From: CAWGGS01 sp046704745 | GTDB lineage: Bacteria; Desulfobacterota; Desulfobulbia; Desulfobulbales; Desulfocapsaceae | NCBI GenBank assembly: GCA_046704745.1 | Contig: JBJKRL010000063.1 | Coordinates: forward strand, 59,510 to 123,509 | Direction of reading: 5' to 3' | DNA length: 64,000 bases | In this document: positions 53,267-61,941 of the stretch, piece by piece | Layout of the letters: each line of letters begins with the position of its first letter | How positions within the stretch are numbered: position 1 is the stretch's first letter | The notes under the pieces: generated by a model | Databases searched by the model: none | Told to the model about the DNA's origin: nothing | Seen by the model: only the letters and a program-made list of their open reading frames with translations | Translations under genes and position numbers: made by a program

Positions 53267-53866
53267 GACAACTCCTGAAAAGTAGTTGTTTTTTAAAATG
53301 GCCCTAAAAAATGACTTCATGCAATGAATTTTAAACACATTAATGGAGCTCCGTCAATATAGAGGAAAAAGGGGCCGGATCTCTTCCATTGAAATCCGAG
53401 GTCAGTTCTGACCCATGGCTCTCAAATGCGTTCAGGAACACATGGGTGTATTGCCGTCGACCTGCGCAAATACATGGATTGAACCATCTGCCGCACCAAT
53501 ATCCATATCTGTTTTCTTCCTTTTGAACCAAACTTGAGGTTATTTGAACCATCCTTGTTGGAATTGCTTCTGGCGTTTCCTTGTATTGGTTGCAAACAAC
53601 ACATTTCTGGGCCAAAGGGTATTGATAATTCAAATCGGTAGGTTGGGAAAGGACCTGATGAACGCCGGATTCCTTAGCGGCTAAGTGGGAACGGCCACGA
53701 TGCTCGGGGAATTCTCCCACGAATTGGCAATTACAGTCTTTCCCACTAAAAGTTAACACCTTGTGCAGCGAAAAATTGTGTAAGGTTTTTTTTGTTATAG
53801 CATCGCGGCAGCACAAAAGGGCTACCGAACAAATTTCCCGACTGGCGTAAATTGTTATGAGCCACA
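53267..53866. other. 600-bp stretch without a supported gene
   Basis: The first ~100 bases match the flank of the pseudogene copy (ATGGCCCTAAAAAATGACTTC and TTAAACACATTAATGGAG). An open 175-codon frame on the minus strand (53340-53867) has cysteine- and arginine-rich, low-quality composition and no ribosome site, so I do not call it. Confidence 0.4.
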
Positions 53867-54250
53867 CTAATACATTGGATTTCCATTTTTCGTTTCTTTT
53901 GGAATCTCTTGTATTGCGTCCCAGTGCTCAATAATTTTTCCATTTGTGTCAAATCGGAAGAAATCCATGGTTACATATTCTTCATTACCTGGCCATGTTT
54001 GGTGAGTATGAAGTGCAACTAAATCACCCTCGGCAACTGCTCGAACAAATTCAATTTCCTTTTCAGGGTAATCTCGGTCCATCTCTTCAAAATAGTCTAT
54101 GAACGCCTGCTTGCCATCACCAACTAGTGGATTATGTTGACGGTATACCTCACCTACAAAGAGTTCTACTGCTTTTCGTGGATTTCCAAAGTACGCCGTT
54201 TTATAGAAGGCAATTGCATTACTTTTGTTTACATCTGGATCATTCTTCAT
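53867..54250 (-). CDS. SnoaL-like / NTF2-fold protein
   Basis: A 127-residue protein of the polyketide-cyclase SnoaL type: AIAFYKTAYFGNPRKAVELFVGEVYRQHNP, FVRAVAEGDLVALHTHQTWPG and DFFRFDTNGKIIEHWDAIQEIP are the hallmark segments. I start it at ATG 54250, with GAGGGAG just upstream; a longer frame exists but runs into the preceding gene. Substrate unknown. It lies in the one-strand run of small unrelated genes that I interpret as integron cassettes. Confidence 0.9.
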   Translation of the reverse strand: MKNDPDVNKSNAIAFYKTAYFGNPRKAVELFVGEVYRQHNPLVGDGKQAFIDYFEEMDRDYPEKEIEFVRAVAEGDLVALHTHQTWPGNEEYVTMDFFRFDTNGKIIEHWDAIQEIPKETKNGNPMY

Positions 54251-54350
54251 AAATCTCCCTCGAAGATTGAAAGTAGTAAGTACGAGCATCACATAACGGC
54301 CGCGTTGATTCCATTGGTGGGTGCCGTTGGACCAGAAATATCCTGGTCTA

Positions 54351-54947
54351 TCACGGATGTATCTTCTCGTGTTTTGCCAGCATTTGCACGAATTGTGCAA
54401 TTTTCTTTGCCCGGGTTTCAGCAGTTTTTGCTGTTTGAATCCTGAACAGAACAGCATATCTATTGCGGCTGTCGAGTGTTTCGAAGAACTTCTTGGCCTG
54501 TGGGTTGCCATCTAAGGCTGCCTGAAGATCTCCTGGCACAGATGATTTACTGGCTGAGTCGTATGCAGCATCCCAGCGCCCGTCAAGCTTGGCGCGTTCT
54601 ATTTCTTTGAGTCCGGCAGGGTTCATTCTTCCTGCTTTGATGAGAGCAAGCGCCTTTTCTTTGTTGATTTTTGACCAAACGCTCTTCGCCGAGCGTGGGG
54701 TGACCTTTTGCAGCCAGTACTGATCGCTGTGCGCCTTTTTTTGGCCGTCTATCCAACCGAAGCAGAGCGCCACCTCAATAGCCTCATCGTATGAAATTGA
54801 CTGCACGGCAGCATTCTTTTTCGCTACCTGCATCCATACACCGGATGACGTGCTGTGGTTATCAGTTAGCCATAGAAGCCAGTCCCGTTGCTGTTCAAAG
54901 AGCTTGGTTGGCAGGATGTTGGGTTTCTTTTGCGATTTGTTTCTCAT
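54351..54947 (-). CDS. YdeI/OmpD-associated family protein
   Basis: A 198-residue cytosolic protein: WLLWLTDNHSTSSGVWMQVAKKN, SYDEAIEVALCFGWIDGQKK and the C-terminal RIQTAKTAETRAKKIAQFVQML are typical of the YdeI ('bacteriocin-protection') family. ATG 54947 follows GGAGG. The start lies 20 bases after an attC-like site, as expected of a gene cassette. Confidence 0.9.
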   Translation of the reverse strand: MRNKSQKKPNILPTKLFEQQRDWLLWLTDNHSTSSGVWMQVAKKNAAVQSISYDEAIEVALCFGWIDGQKKAHSDQYWLQKVTPRSAKSVWSKINKEKALALIKAGRMNPAGLKEIERAKLDGRWDAAYDSASKSSVPGDLQAALDGNPQAKKFFETLDSRNRYAVLFRIQTAKTAETRAKKIAQFVQMLAKHEKIHP

Positions 54948-54965
54948 TGCACCTCCATTGCTGAC

Positions 54966-55063
54966 ATCCAACGTTGCGGGAACCGACGCTTGCCGGTAGT
55001 GCGCCTGAGCGGTAATGAAGGTGTAATATCGTCAAGCGTCCGGGTTGATCGCTTTGTTGGCAT
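54966..55063 (-). repeat. attC-like integron recombination site
   Basis: On the minus strand the ~98-base site runs from ATGCCAACAAAGCG to CGCAACGTTGGAT. The ends are CCAAC and GTTGG with the core GTTGGAT fitting GTTRRRY. The inside is an imperfect palindrome: CGATCAACCCGGACGCTTG pairs with CAAGCGTCGGTTCCCG around a ~40-base loop. Spacing and core fit attC; it overlaps the last codons of the SRPBCC gene (NANKAINPDA) and ends just before the YdeI ribosome site. Confidence 0.75.
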
Positions 55064-55547
55064 TGGTCTCGATCACGCTTTTTAGATATTCCAATTCGCA
55101 ACGGGTATGCTCTCGGTCTCGATCAATAACATTGAGGAGTCTCACCGTGTACCATTCCGCGACACGACCAAACAAATTGACGGGAAACTGTGCCCAAACC
55201 GTTGCAGAAAGGGTCGATAGACTACCTCGGCCTTTAATGGACCAAGAAACACCTTCGCGGATTCGAATCGGAACTCCATAATAGGTATATACGGCCGCAG
55301 CGGCCCATGTGGCTTCTCGCTCCGAGATCCACTTTGTAATGGAGCCAAATGCCTTCCCTCTGATACCGGCCACTCGCTCTTCAAAATGAACCTCCGTGCC
55401 TACATCAATAGGCTTTCCAGCATAGCATACGTCAATACTTATGTGCTCTGGATTGGAGGGTGGCCACCACTTTTCTATGTCCACAAGCGTTTCCCATACT
55501 TCATCGGAACGCGACGAAATTTCTATCGATTCTGTGAATTGAAACAT
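55032..55547 (-). CDS. SRPBCC-family protein
   Basis: A 171-residue START/Bet v 1-like protein: FTESIEISSRSDEVWETLVDIEKWWPPSNPEH, an extended sheet and the C-terminal helix (RVAEWYTVRLLNVIDRDREHTR). ATG 55547 after GGAGGG. Probable small hydrophobic ligand binding; ligand unknown. Its last residues are encoded by the attC-like site, as is common for cassette genes. Confidence 0.85.
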   Translation of the reverse strand: MFQFTESIEISSRSDEVWETLVDIEKWWPPSNPEHISIDVCYAGKPIDVGTEVHFEERVAGIRGKAFGSITKWISEREATWAAAAVYTYYGVPIRIREGVSWSIKGRGSLSTLSATVWAQFPVNLFGRVAEWYTVRLLNVIDRDREHTRCELEYLKSVIETNANKAINPDA

Positions 55548-55871
55548 AGTGGCCCTCCGGTTCCTTGATGGAGAGTGATAACAAGTTATGAGCTGGTTTT
55601 CTAGATATCTCCTGGTCCTGACACTCAGCGACAAACCAGAATAACCTGCAACTGGCACTTGCTGACTGGATATCCTGATTATTGGAATGATATCAGGCAA
55701 CTTTCTATCGAACGTTGCGAAATCAGGTGATTCCAATATTAGAGGTCAGCTCCATTTCTTATTGTGGGTTTGTCAAGAAGAGAGTTATCATCTTCCAACC
55801 CAGATTTCCAGAATCGATAGGAAAATATACCAGCGGACACATCTCGCTGGTCCTGTATGTTATGAACCTGC
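55548..55871. other. 325-bp spacer with inverted repeats
   Basis: Holds the hairpin at 55681-55738 and a pair of perfect 7-base inverted words TGATAAC (about 55577) and GTTATCA (about 55783). These could be the remains of attC-like sites, but the spacing (over 200 bases) does not fit a normal one. No gene is seen. Confidence 0.4.
55681..55738. repeat. imperfect palindrome
   Basis: ATTGGAAT at 55681-55688 pairs with ATTCCAAT at 55730-55737; inside, ATCAGGCAAC and GTTGCGAAATCAGG partly pair around TTTCTATCGAA. May be a hairpin element or decayed attC loop. Confidence 0.5.
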
Positions 55872-56324
55872 CTACGTATGCAGAATCATATCCACGTGCT
55901 CTATCCCCTCATCGTCATACGGATTACCACCAATCACAAAACCGAGACCTCTGTAAAAATTGGTGAGATATGTCTGAGCTGAAATTCGAATGTTCAAGCC
56001 CGGATACTCTTGCTTGCTTTTCTCGATGCAAGCCTCCACAACCTTTCTTCCCACCCCCGTTCCACGTATTTCTTTTATCGTCAGTACGCGTCCAAAAGAA
56101 GGTTCCGGGTATCTGGTGTTGGGAAAGTTGAGTCGGGCATAAGCCCCTAGTGCCCCATCATTCAAACGACCGAAGAGGTGCCATGACTGTTCGTCCAATT
56201 CATCAGCATCTAAATAGACACATTCCTGCTCCACCACAAACACCTTCTGTCGCAGTGCAAGCATCTCATGCATCTCTTTTCCAGAGAGAGTATCAAACTG
56301 TCTCCAAGTCCAATTAATATGCAT
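55872..56324 (-). CDS. ElaA-like GNAT acetyltransferase
   Basis: A 150-residue GNAT protein. Start ATG 56324 after ACAGGA. Typical ElaA pattern: WTWRQFDTLSGKEMHEMLALRQKVFVVEQECVYLDADELD, RVLTIKEIRGTGVGRKVVEACI (acetyl-CoA loop) and GLGFVIGGNPYDDEGIEHVDM. Acceptor substrate unknown. Same strand as the neighbouring small genes. Confidence 0.9.
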   Translation of the reverse strand: MHINWTWRQFDTLSGKEMHEMLALRQKVFVVEQECVYLDADELDEQSWHLFGRLNDGALGAYARLNFPNTRYPEPSFGRVLTIKEIRGTGVGRKVVEACIEKSKQEYPGLNIRISAQTYLTNFYRGLGFVIGGNPYDDEGIEHVDMILHT

Positions 56325-56337
56325 TAGTTTGTCCTGT

Positions 56338-56406
56338 AATAACAAGTAATCATACAGGTCTGTTTATCTCTGGTAGCTCGGGGCACCGGATTCGGCGGCG
56401 TTATCT
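56338..56406. repeat. weak attC-like candidate
   Basis: AATAAC at ~56338 and GTTATCT at 56400-56406 are near-complementary cores 60 bases apart, placed just upstream of the ElaA gene on its strand. The internal pairing is weak, so this is a suggestion only. Confidence 0.3.
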
Positions 56407-56408
56407 CA

Positions 56409-56580
56409 TTAATTTTTAAATAGTAGTATTCTAAAAATAACCATTTCTACAACCTCTATCGCCTTTCTCTTGCCTGAAAAGGGCATTATAATTCCAACTA
56501 AGGCTGATTATTTGAGAAATAGATATTCGTATCAGTAAATTAGCTTGGACAGACCCCATCCAATCCAAATCATCCGTAAA
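56409..56580 (+). repeat. decayed copy of the segment at 58745-58925
   Basis: Aligns with 58745-58925 over ~170 bases at roughly 75-80% by eye (shared TCTTGCCTGAAAAGGG, GCTGATTATTT, GAAATA.ATA, ATTAGCTTGG and CCCATCCAA). The copies are direct repeats flanking the M23-tectonin gene. Reading frame is broken in this copy. Confidence 0.75.
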
Positions 56581-56622
56581 CAACTGGAAGAGTCAAGCAA
56601 AGACTTGCCCCCGTTACGGCAC

Positions 56623-56652
56623 ATAATAAGAGCCAAGAAAAGATTTGACCCC
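56623..56652. repeat. 30-bp repeat, copy after the M23-tectonin gene
   Basis: AATAAGAGCCAAGAAAAGATTTGACC, matching 42709-42737 and 51554-51580. It is 66 bases beyond the stop codon of the M23-tectonin gene, close to the distance (45-55 bases) in the other two. Confidence 0.75.
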
Positions 56653-56717
56653 TTATTTACAGGAAATTATTCTGCCTCCTTTTGACTTTGGATGTGGATC
56701 AGTTTGTTGGCTTCGGT

Positions 56718-58517
56718 TCACCCTTGTATGATGTTGAGCCTGAACCAACCCCAATTCGCGACACCGCTCCATAAGTGGTTGCCCGTGCTGATCACGAACG
56801 GATTGCCCTGAAACAGTGCAATGTCTTTGGCTTTCCCACCACCGCCATACTCGTTCCACTTGGTCCCGCCATTGTTTAGGTACATGATCTTATTGTCGGG
56901 CGCGACGACCCATAGGCGTCCGTTGGATTCACCTGCGATACGAACGCCTTTTTGATCGCCCGGCACAGCAGTCCAGCCCAAGCCAAGGTGTTTGCGGACT
57001 CGATTTTCCGAATCGATCGCAAACACTTCGGAACCCCCGATACAGATATCAATGGCTTGAATTCCTTGGATCGTATTCCAGGTCCCTCCATGAAAATGAG
57101 CCACGCTGCCGCTGGTTGAGACCACCCAGATGCTGCCGTCTTTGGGGTTGACTGCGAAGTGTGCGCAGGTCGGGCTGTTGGCGATCGGATGCCAGCCGTC
57201 TGGCAGGCCCTCCCATATCTTGTTGTCCATGCCGATCACGTAAGGCTTCTCGCCGAACAGCGCGACTTCTTTACCCTGTCCGCCTGGGTTGACATCAAGG
57301 AAGATGCCGCGCCCTGGAAGTCTATCGTTCGTGGTCCGAATCGCATGGTCCGTTCCTACCACCCACAGTCGGCCCGAGTCGCTGATTGCAAAGTGAGCGA
57401 CACTGGCGTCGTGCAGATCGACCCGCGGTCCGTCGGACGGCCAAATAGCCCAGTCACCTGGAGGAATGCCCCGCCCCTCAAGCGCGATACCGCTGGCCAG
57501 TTCCGGCTTATGGGAAACCGACGCGGCCAGCAACGATGGCCAGCTGATTGCACGCGCACCGTGCAGCGGCAACGGTCGACCGGGACCCTCCCAGGCAACC
57601 GTAGGGGTTGCAGGTTTCCTGTTCGAGTGGATGTGCAGGTGAGGTGCGCCAGCAGCGCCGGCATTCCCGGCCAACCCGATGAAATCGCCCTCCTTGACCG
57701 TCGCCCCGGCGAACAACAGCGCCGGATTGATCGAACCCGCCTGCATGTGTGCATAGAGCACCGTTTCCCCTCCGGAGGAGGTGGTGATAGCGACAAAGTT
57801 GCCGTTGCCGTCGACATGACTCATCCCTGCGACATACGCTCCCGCACCCAAGTCAACCGGGCCTGGATATGGATTGACCGGGAAATCGTTGCGGAAGGCC
57901 GTGATCGTACCGTCGCAGATTGCGTATAACGGTTTCCCCCAAATGCGATAATCGCTGTTTTGCGAGCCATCACGTCCGGGTTGCAAGTGTCCTGTGGCGC
58001 TGGCATCTACACGGACGCCGACGTCATAGGCATAAAGCTGCTGGTAGGTGTTCTCGTGGTTGGTTCCGTTGACCGCCCAGTATTCGCCTGGACGTAAATC
58101 CCTAACGCGTCCCCAGAAGCCGAAGCTCTTGCTGGGTGTCGGGCTGTCGTGCGCTACGAGTGCCCTGAAGTTGATAGATGGGTCCGCGTATCCGTCGCAA
58201 GTCACGTCTATTTGCAATGTCTGCGGTGTCCCCGTGACGATGAAGTCGTCTGAGTTCTGCCAATCCCGGGTCGCACCTGCCGGGATCACCAAAGCGGAGT
58301 CGAGGGTAAATGGTTTTTCAACAGGTTGCGGCGTACCGGTGGCGGCTAGCCGGATCTTGCTTACCGTCACCTGTGTCGAACCATGGTTGGTAATTTTCAC
58401 ATACACATTGATGAGCGCCTGCTCCGGTCCTCCCGGTTCGTTAGGGGCCATTCTTAGATAGTGAACAGTACCCCCTACGTCAGGCTCGATAAATAATTGC
58501 AGACTGGGTCCGGACAT
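56718..58517 (-). CDS. M23 peptidase-like domain + tectonin propeller protein
   Basis: A 599-residue protein. N-terminal region (1-125) is a beta-rich domain (VKITNHGSTQVTVSKIRLAATGTP). Residues ~180-310 resemble an M23/LytM peptidase: YAHMQAGS followed by GDFIGLAGNAGAAGAPHLHIHSNRK has the HxH zinc motif, while the first His/Asp pair is not clear, so activity is uncertain. Residues ~350-599 contain tectonin repeats (for example DGWHPIANSPTCAHFAVNPKDGSIWVV). No signal peptide is seen, so it is either cytoplasmic or exported by another route. The GC content is higher than the neighbours. It is flanked by direct repeats. Confidence 0.75.
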   Translation of the reverse strand: MSGPSLQLFIEPDVGGTVHYLRMAPNEPGGPEQALINVYVKITNHGSTQVTVSKIRLAATGTPQPVEKPFTLDSALVIPAGATRDWQNSDDFIVTGTPQTLQIDVTCDGYADPSINFRALVAHDSPTPSKSFGFWGRVRDLRPGEYWAVNGTNHENTYQQLYAYDVGVRVDASATGHLQPGRDGSQNSDYRIWGKPLYAICDGTITAFRNDFPVNPYPGPVDLGAGAYVAGMSHVDGNGNFVAITTSSGGETVLYAHMQAGSINPALLFAGATVKEGDFIGLAGNAGAAGAPHLHIHSNRKPATPTVAWEGPGRPLPLHGARAISWPSLLAASVSHKPELASGIALEGRGIPPGDWAIWPSDGPRVDLHDASVAHFAISDSGRLWVVGTDHAIRTTNDRLPGRGIFLDVNPGGQGKEVALFGEKPYVIGMDNKIWEGLPDGWHPIANSPTCAHFAVNPKDGSIWVVSTSGSVAHFHGGTWNTIQGIQAIDICIGGSEVFAIDSENRVRKHLGLGWTAVPGDQKGVRIAGESNGRLWVVAPDNKIMYLNNGGTKWNEYGGGGKAKDIALFQGNPFVISTGNHLWSGVANWGWFRLNIIQG

Positions 58518-58682
58518 GGTTTCTCCTTTTTGGCGCTAACTTGCGCGTTGTACATGAAAAACTGTGATTCTCCTCGAAGAGCAGGAGTGCCCGAAGAATA
58601 AAAAAGTGTGTCAAGGTCACATATTAGTTCTTATTTATTGCAGATTTTAATCGGTCAATTCGTTTTTTTTCAGGTTTTCAAC

Positions 58683-58925
58683 ATGCCTCATTTGCATTTA
58701 AGATACAATAATCAATCAATAGGCATTTCGGGATACCGTAGCCGGGCCAAGCTGTCCTTTTTAAATACTAATATTCCAGAAATATCCATTTCCACAGCCT
58801 ATGATGCCTTTGTCTTGCCTGAAAAGGGTATCATAGGCCCAACAAAAGCTGATTATTTAAGAAATATATACTCATATCAGTCGATTAGCTTGGCCAAAGC
58901 CCATCCAAGTCCACATAATTTGTAG
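58683..58925 (+). CDS. hypothetical 80-aa protein (intact copy of the flanking repeat)
   Basis: Open frame with ATG at 58683 and a weak AGG upstream, ending at TAG 58925. Sequence (ISGYRSRAKLSFLNTNIPEIS..., FVLPEKGIIGPTKADYLRN) is protein-like; no family known. A broken copy lies at 56409-56580. It could be a real small gene or the tail of a larger lost gene. Confidence 0.35.
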   Translation: MPHLHLRYNNQSIGISGYRSRAKLSFLNTNIPEISISTAYDAFVLPEKGIIGPTKADYLRNIYSYQSISLAKAHPSPHNL

Positions 58926-58989
58926 ACATTTATAATATTTCAAGACCCCTGGTAATCATTTGTCTTTTTTATTTGGTTTGCATTGGGAT

Positions 58990-60867
58990 TTAGAAAAATT
59001 CTCTCAGACTTTCGTCAATACCCATGAGCGTTTCATACCAAAACTCTTTTGCCGCCTCTACCTTGTTGTTATCAAATTTTTCGCACCATTGGGCCAGGCG
59101 AGGATCCGGGTCTTTTTCCGTGTTTTTTTTACGCTTCAGGAAGGACTGCAAATAGTCGATGTTGCTCTCAGACTCCCAGAAAATAGGGCTGTTATGGCTG
59201 TTAATCCGACTGGCCAGAACCTCGATGGACTGCAAGAACCTATCCTTGCTGTTGTAAAGAGATTCCATTACTTCCGGGAGCATTTCCTCCGCCCAACCTC
59301 GGTGAAAACGGCAGGTGCCAAGGTTGTCGAGAATGAGTTCTTTTTTAAACCGTTCTGCATTCATTCTTCCCAAGGTCCGTGGTGGGACAAAGTCGTGACT
59401 GTAGATCATGTAATACTTGCCCATTATGGCCATTGGGGAGAGGACACCCGGGACCCAGTACTGATTGGGGACCATCCAGCCTCGTCGGCTGTGGGCTGTA
59501 TAAACGAACCGATCATGCAAGGCCGTTTTCTTCCTGCGAGACTGGATGCGGCTCCATTTACGGACCCCTTCTGTGAAATCAAGAATACCACGGCGCTCGA
59601 GGATGGCCTCGATCAATTCGCAGCCGAGTTCGGCGTTGTACAGCGAGTCTTTTTCGACATCGAAGTCGGTAATTTCCCATCGGGGCAAGCGTGTGACCCC
59701 GAGTTCTTCGGGTGAGAGGAGTTTCCTGTCGAGCAAATCCATCAGCCAGGCCAGCACGCCACCACACGAGATGGCGTCAAATCCCATCGCGTCGCAGTGG
59801 TCATTGAGTTTTTCCGCCGCCCGTTGATCAAAGATACCGCACAACGGCCCCATGGTCTGGTAAGGCTCGTAGTCCTTTTTGTACTTGCCTTTCATCTTCT
59901 TGCATACGGCAACGCATGGTTCACCACAGGTAGTCTGCTGTTTGCGCTTGATCGTTTCATCGTTGAATTGTTTAAGATAGTGTTCGACGACGAAGCGTTG
60001 ATGCAGGGAGATACGCTCTTCTTCACTCCAAGAGTTGGTGCGGTAATTGAAGGCCATGATCCGGCCCCCAATGGTTGCGAAGTTGACCCCAAAGGTTCCA
60101 CCGGTGTTGAACTTTTCATCAAAGCGGTATTTGCTAGTCACTTCCAGGTCTTTCTTCATCAAACGCAATTTATATTTGTTCTGAAACCACTCATCGACCA
60201 CCTTGCGATCACGAAAGTCTTCGTCTACCTGGGTGCCGCCGTAAATGATTGCAACTATGCCGTGGTCTTGTACCATAGCGCTGCCGAACCCACCTCGTCC
60301 GGCCCAGGTACCTACATCGCTGATCTTCCCTTTATTGATAGGGACCGACATGATCCCACCCATGTCAGTGTACATTGCCGAAGGTCCGGTCGCCAAAATG
60401 CGGGGATCGTTCTTGTAGTGGTCTGCAAACATCTCATGGACTCGGTCGGTGAGCGAGTAAACTCCGGTTCTCCCCGATTTCCAGATATTTCCAACATTAA
60501 CCGGGGCGATATCCACCTCAATCTCTTCTCCGTGATTACGGTTCAGGTACAGCACCGATGGAGTCGGGGCTTTGCCTGTAAGACTGAGCAAATTGATTCC
60601 CAGGTTATTGAATATCAGTCCCGCTCCGCCCATAGAACTGATGAAATAACCTTGCCAGCAAGGGGAAAATCCAGTCACAATCAGCCGATTTGTGCCCGGC
60701 AGGATGGAACCGGCAAATGCACCGACACCGAAATTCAGGCTGTAGTATTTTTGGGTTAGATGTATGCCGAGGTCGACCGGTCCGAAATAGCGATCAAAGC
60801 TGTATTTCTTGGTCTTGTAAAAACCGGTCGACGGATCGACCAGGAGTACTCTTTGGAACATGTTCAT
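58990..60867 (-). CDS. aor: aldehyde:ferredoxin oxidoreductase, tungsten type
   Basis: A 625-residue protein oxidising aldehydes to carboxylic acids with ferredoxin. Motifs: the N-terminal beta domain (GAFAGSILPGTNRLIVTGFSP), AGRGGFGSAMVQD and the [4Fe-4S] cysteines in TTCGEPCVAVCKKM with the last Cys in LDNLGTCRFHRGW. Length matches the family (~600-620). The cofactor is normally a bis-molybdopterin tungsten site, whose maturation genes are not in the window. Single gene, flanked by mobile sequence. Likely a detoxifying or fermentative enzyme. Confidence 0.95.
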   Translation of the reverse strand: MNMFQRVLLVDPSTGFYKTKKYSFDRYFGPVDLGIHLTQKYYSLNFGVGAFAGSILPGTNRLIVTGFSPCWQGYFISSMGGAGLIFNNLGINLLSLTGKAPTPSVLYLNRNHGEEIEVDIAPVNVGNIWKSGRTGVYSLTDRVHEMFADHYKNDPRILATGPSAMYTDMGGIMSVPINKGKISDVGTWAGRGGFGSAMVQDHGIVAIIYGGTQVDEDFRDRKVVDEWFQNKYKLRLMKKDLEVTSKYRFDEKFNTGGTFGVNFATIGGRIMAFNYRTNSWSEEERISLHQRFVVEHYLKQFNDETIKRKQQTTCGEPCVAVCKKMKGKYKKDYEPYQTMGPLCGIFDQRAAEKLNDHCDAMGFDAISCGGVLAWLMDLLDRKLLSPEELGVTRLPRWEITDFDVEKDSLYNAELGCELIEAILERRGILDFTEGVRKWSRIQSRRKKTALHDRFVYTAHSRRGWMVPNQYWVPGVLSPMAIMGKYYMIYSHDFVPPRTLGRMNAERFKKELILDNLGTCRFHRGWAEEMLPEVMESLYNSKDRFLQSIEVLASRINSHNSPIFWESESNIDYLQSFLKRKKNTEKDPDPRLAQWCEKFDNNKVEAAKEFWYETLMGIDESLREFF

Positions 60868-60967
60868 ATAGACAACCCTTATCTAAACTTCATTGTATCA
60901 GTTAATTTATTTTACATTTCTATAAGGTTTTGCTACTGCTGATCTGGCCAGGTGTTACCTGTAAATC

Positions 60968-60986
60968 AGGTTTGATAAATGGGCAT
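60968..60986. repeat. left REP sequence of the RAYT unit
   Basis: AGGTTTGATAAATGGGCAT, inverted copy of 61942-61960 (18 of 19 positions). Its right end touches the transposase stop codon. Confidence 0.8.
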
Positions 60987-61921
60987 CAGGGGAACAATTC
61001 CCTGATTGAGTTAACCTTATTTTCAAGCTTCTTGTCGAATTTTAATTTTTGGTCAAGCCGACCGGCTGCCTGACTCAATCCCGATAGATCGCGTTTCAGC
61101 TTACGGCTGAGGGCGGTCAGTTGAAGATCCTCAATATCTCGGACCAGTAGGGCTAAAATGGCTCTCAGCTCGGATATCCGCTTTTGCCTGCTCTTGCTGC
61201 ATAATTCGCTTTTGCTGGTGTTAAAGTGTTCGCAAACGACCTGAACAACTTGATCAAGAGACGTTTTTTCCCTTATTTTCCTGGAGGCTTGGGCAAGAGC
61301 CTTCTCGGCAAAACGATCGTCACCGATTATTTGCCTTTCACTCTCACCCTGATAAAATTCTTTCCGATGATCTTCAGCCATCCCTTTTGAGACAAATTTC
61401 CCAAAGAGTTCGACTGCTTTTTTCTTTGTCGATGTAAATTGGGCCAGGACCCAATCGGTCGTCAGCCAGGGAACAGAGATATTCCCCAGATAGGCAAAAT
61501 GGCTGCTCCATGGATATTCTTCCGGTGTTTTGACCATCCCCGCACGAACCGGATTATTATGGATATAGCGAACGAGTTCCAGAAGATATGTGTCGACATC
61601 GAGAAGAAAGGCTTTGTAGCGGCCTTGAAACAGGTGCCCGGTCTGTTTCTTACGATGGTTGATAAATCGGGTATAACGGAAACTGATATTCTGGAGAATT
61701 CTGGATAACGGAATTTCCCCCACTTGAATTACCAGATGGACATGGTTTGTCATGAGACAATAGGCATGGATACGATGCTTGAATCTTTCCTTGCCTTGCT
61801 GGAGAAGAAAAAAGAACCGGCTCCGGTCCTGCTCTTCAAAGAAGATATCGTTCCCGGCATTTCCCCGGAGGATGATATGATAGCAAGCGCCGGGATAATG
61901 GAGTCTTTTCTTGCGCGCCAT
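60986..61921 (-). mobile_element. REP-associated tyrosine transposase (RAYT / IS200-like Y1)
   Basis: A 311-residue transposase. The N-terminal ~170 residues are the Y1 domain: MARKKRLHYPGACYHIILRGN, HUH motif MTNHVHLVIQ at ~54-63, and RYTRFINHRKKQTGHLFQGRYKAF with the candidate catalytic Tyr. The C-terminal ~140 residues form a helical extension (LRAILALLVRDIEDLQLTALSRKL, a DnaA-like or HTH region). Flanked by inverted REP copies. RAYTs spread REP palindromes rather than themselves. No SD found before its ATG. Confidence 0.93.
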
Positions 61922-61941
61922 GATTTTTGGATATCAGGAGA

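Noticed and set aside
53340..53867. 175-codon minus-strand ORF
   Set aside because: Cysteine/arginine-rich, no ribosome site, no family pattern and partly within the flank of the duplicated segment.
53867..58517. Complete integron platform
   Set aside because: No intI integrase or attI is present in the window, so only an attC-like array is claimed.
58608..58682. Upstream extension of the 80-aa ORF
   Set aside because: Starts from a GTG with no ribosome site and is not matched in the second copy.
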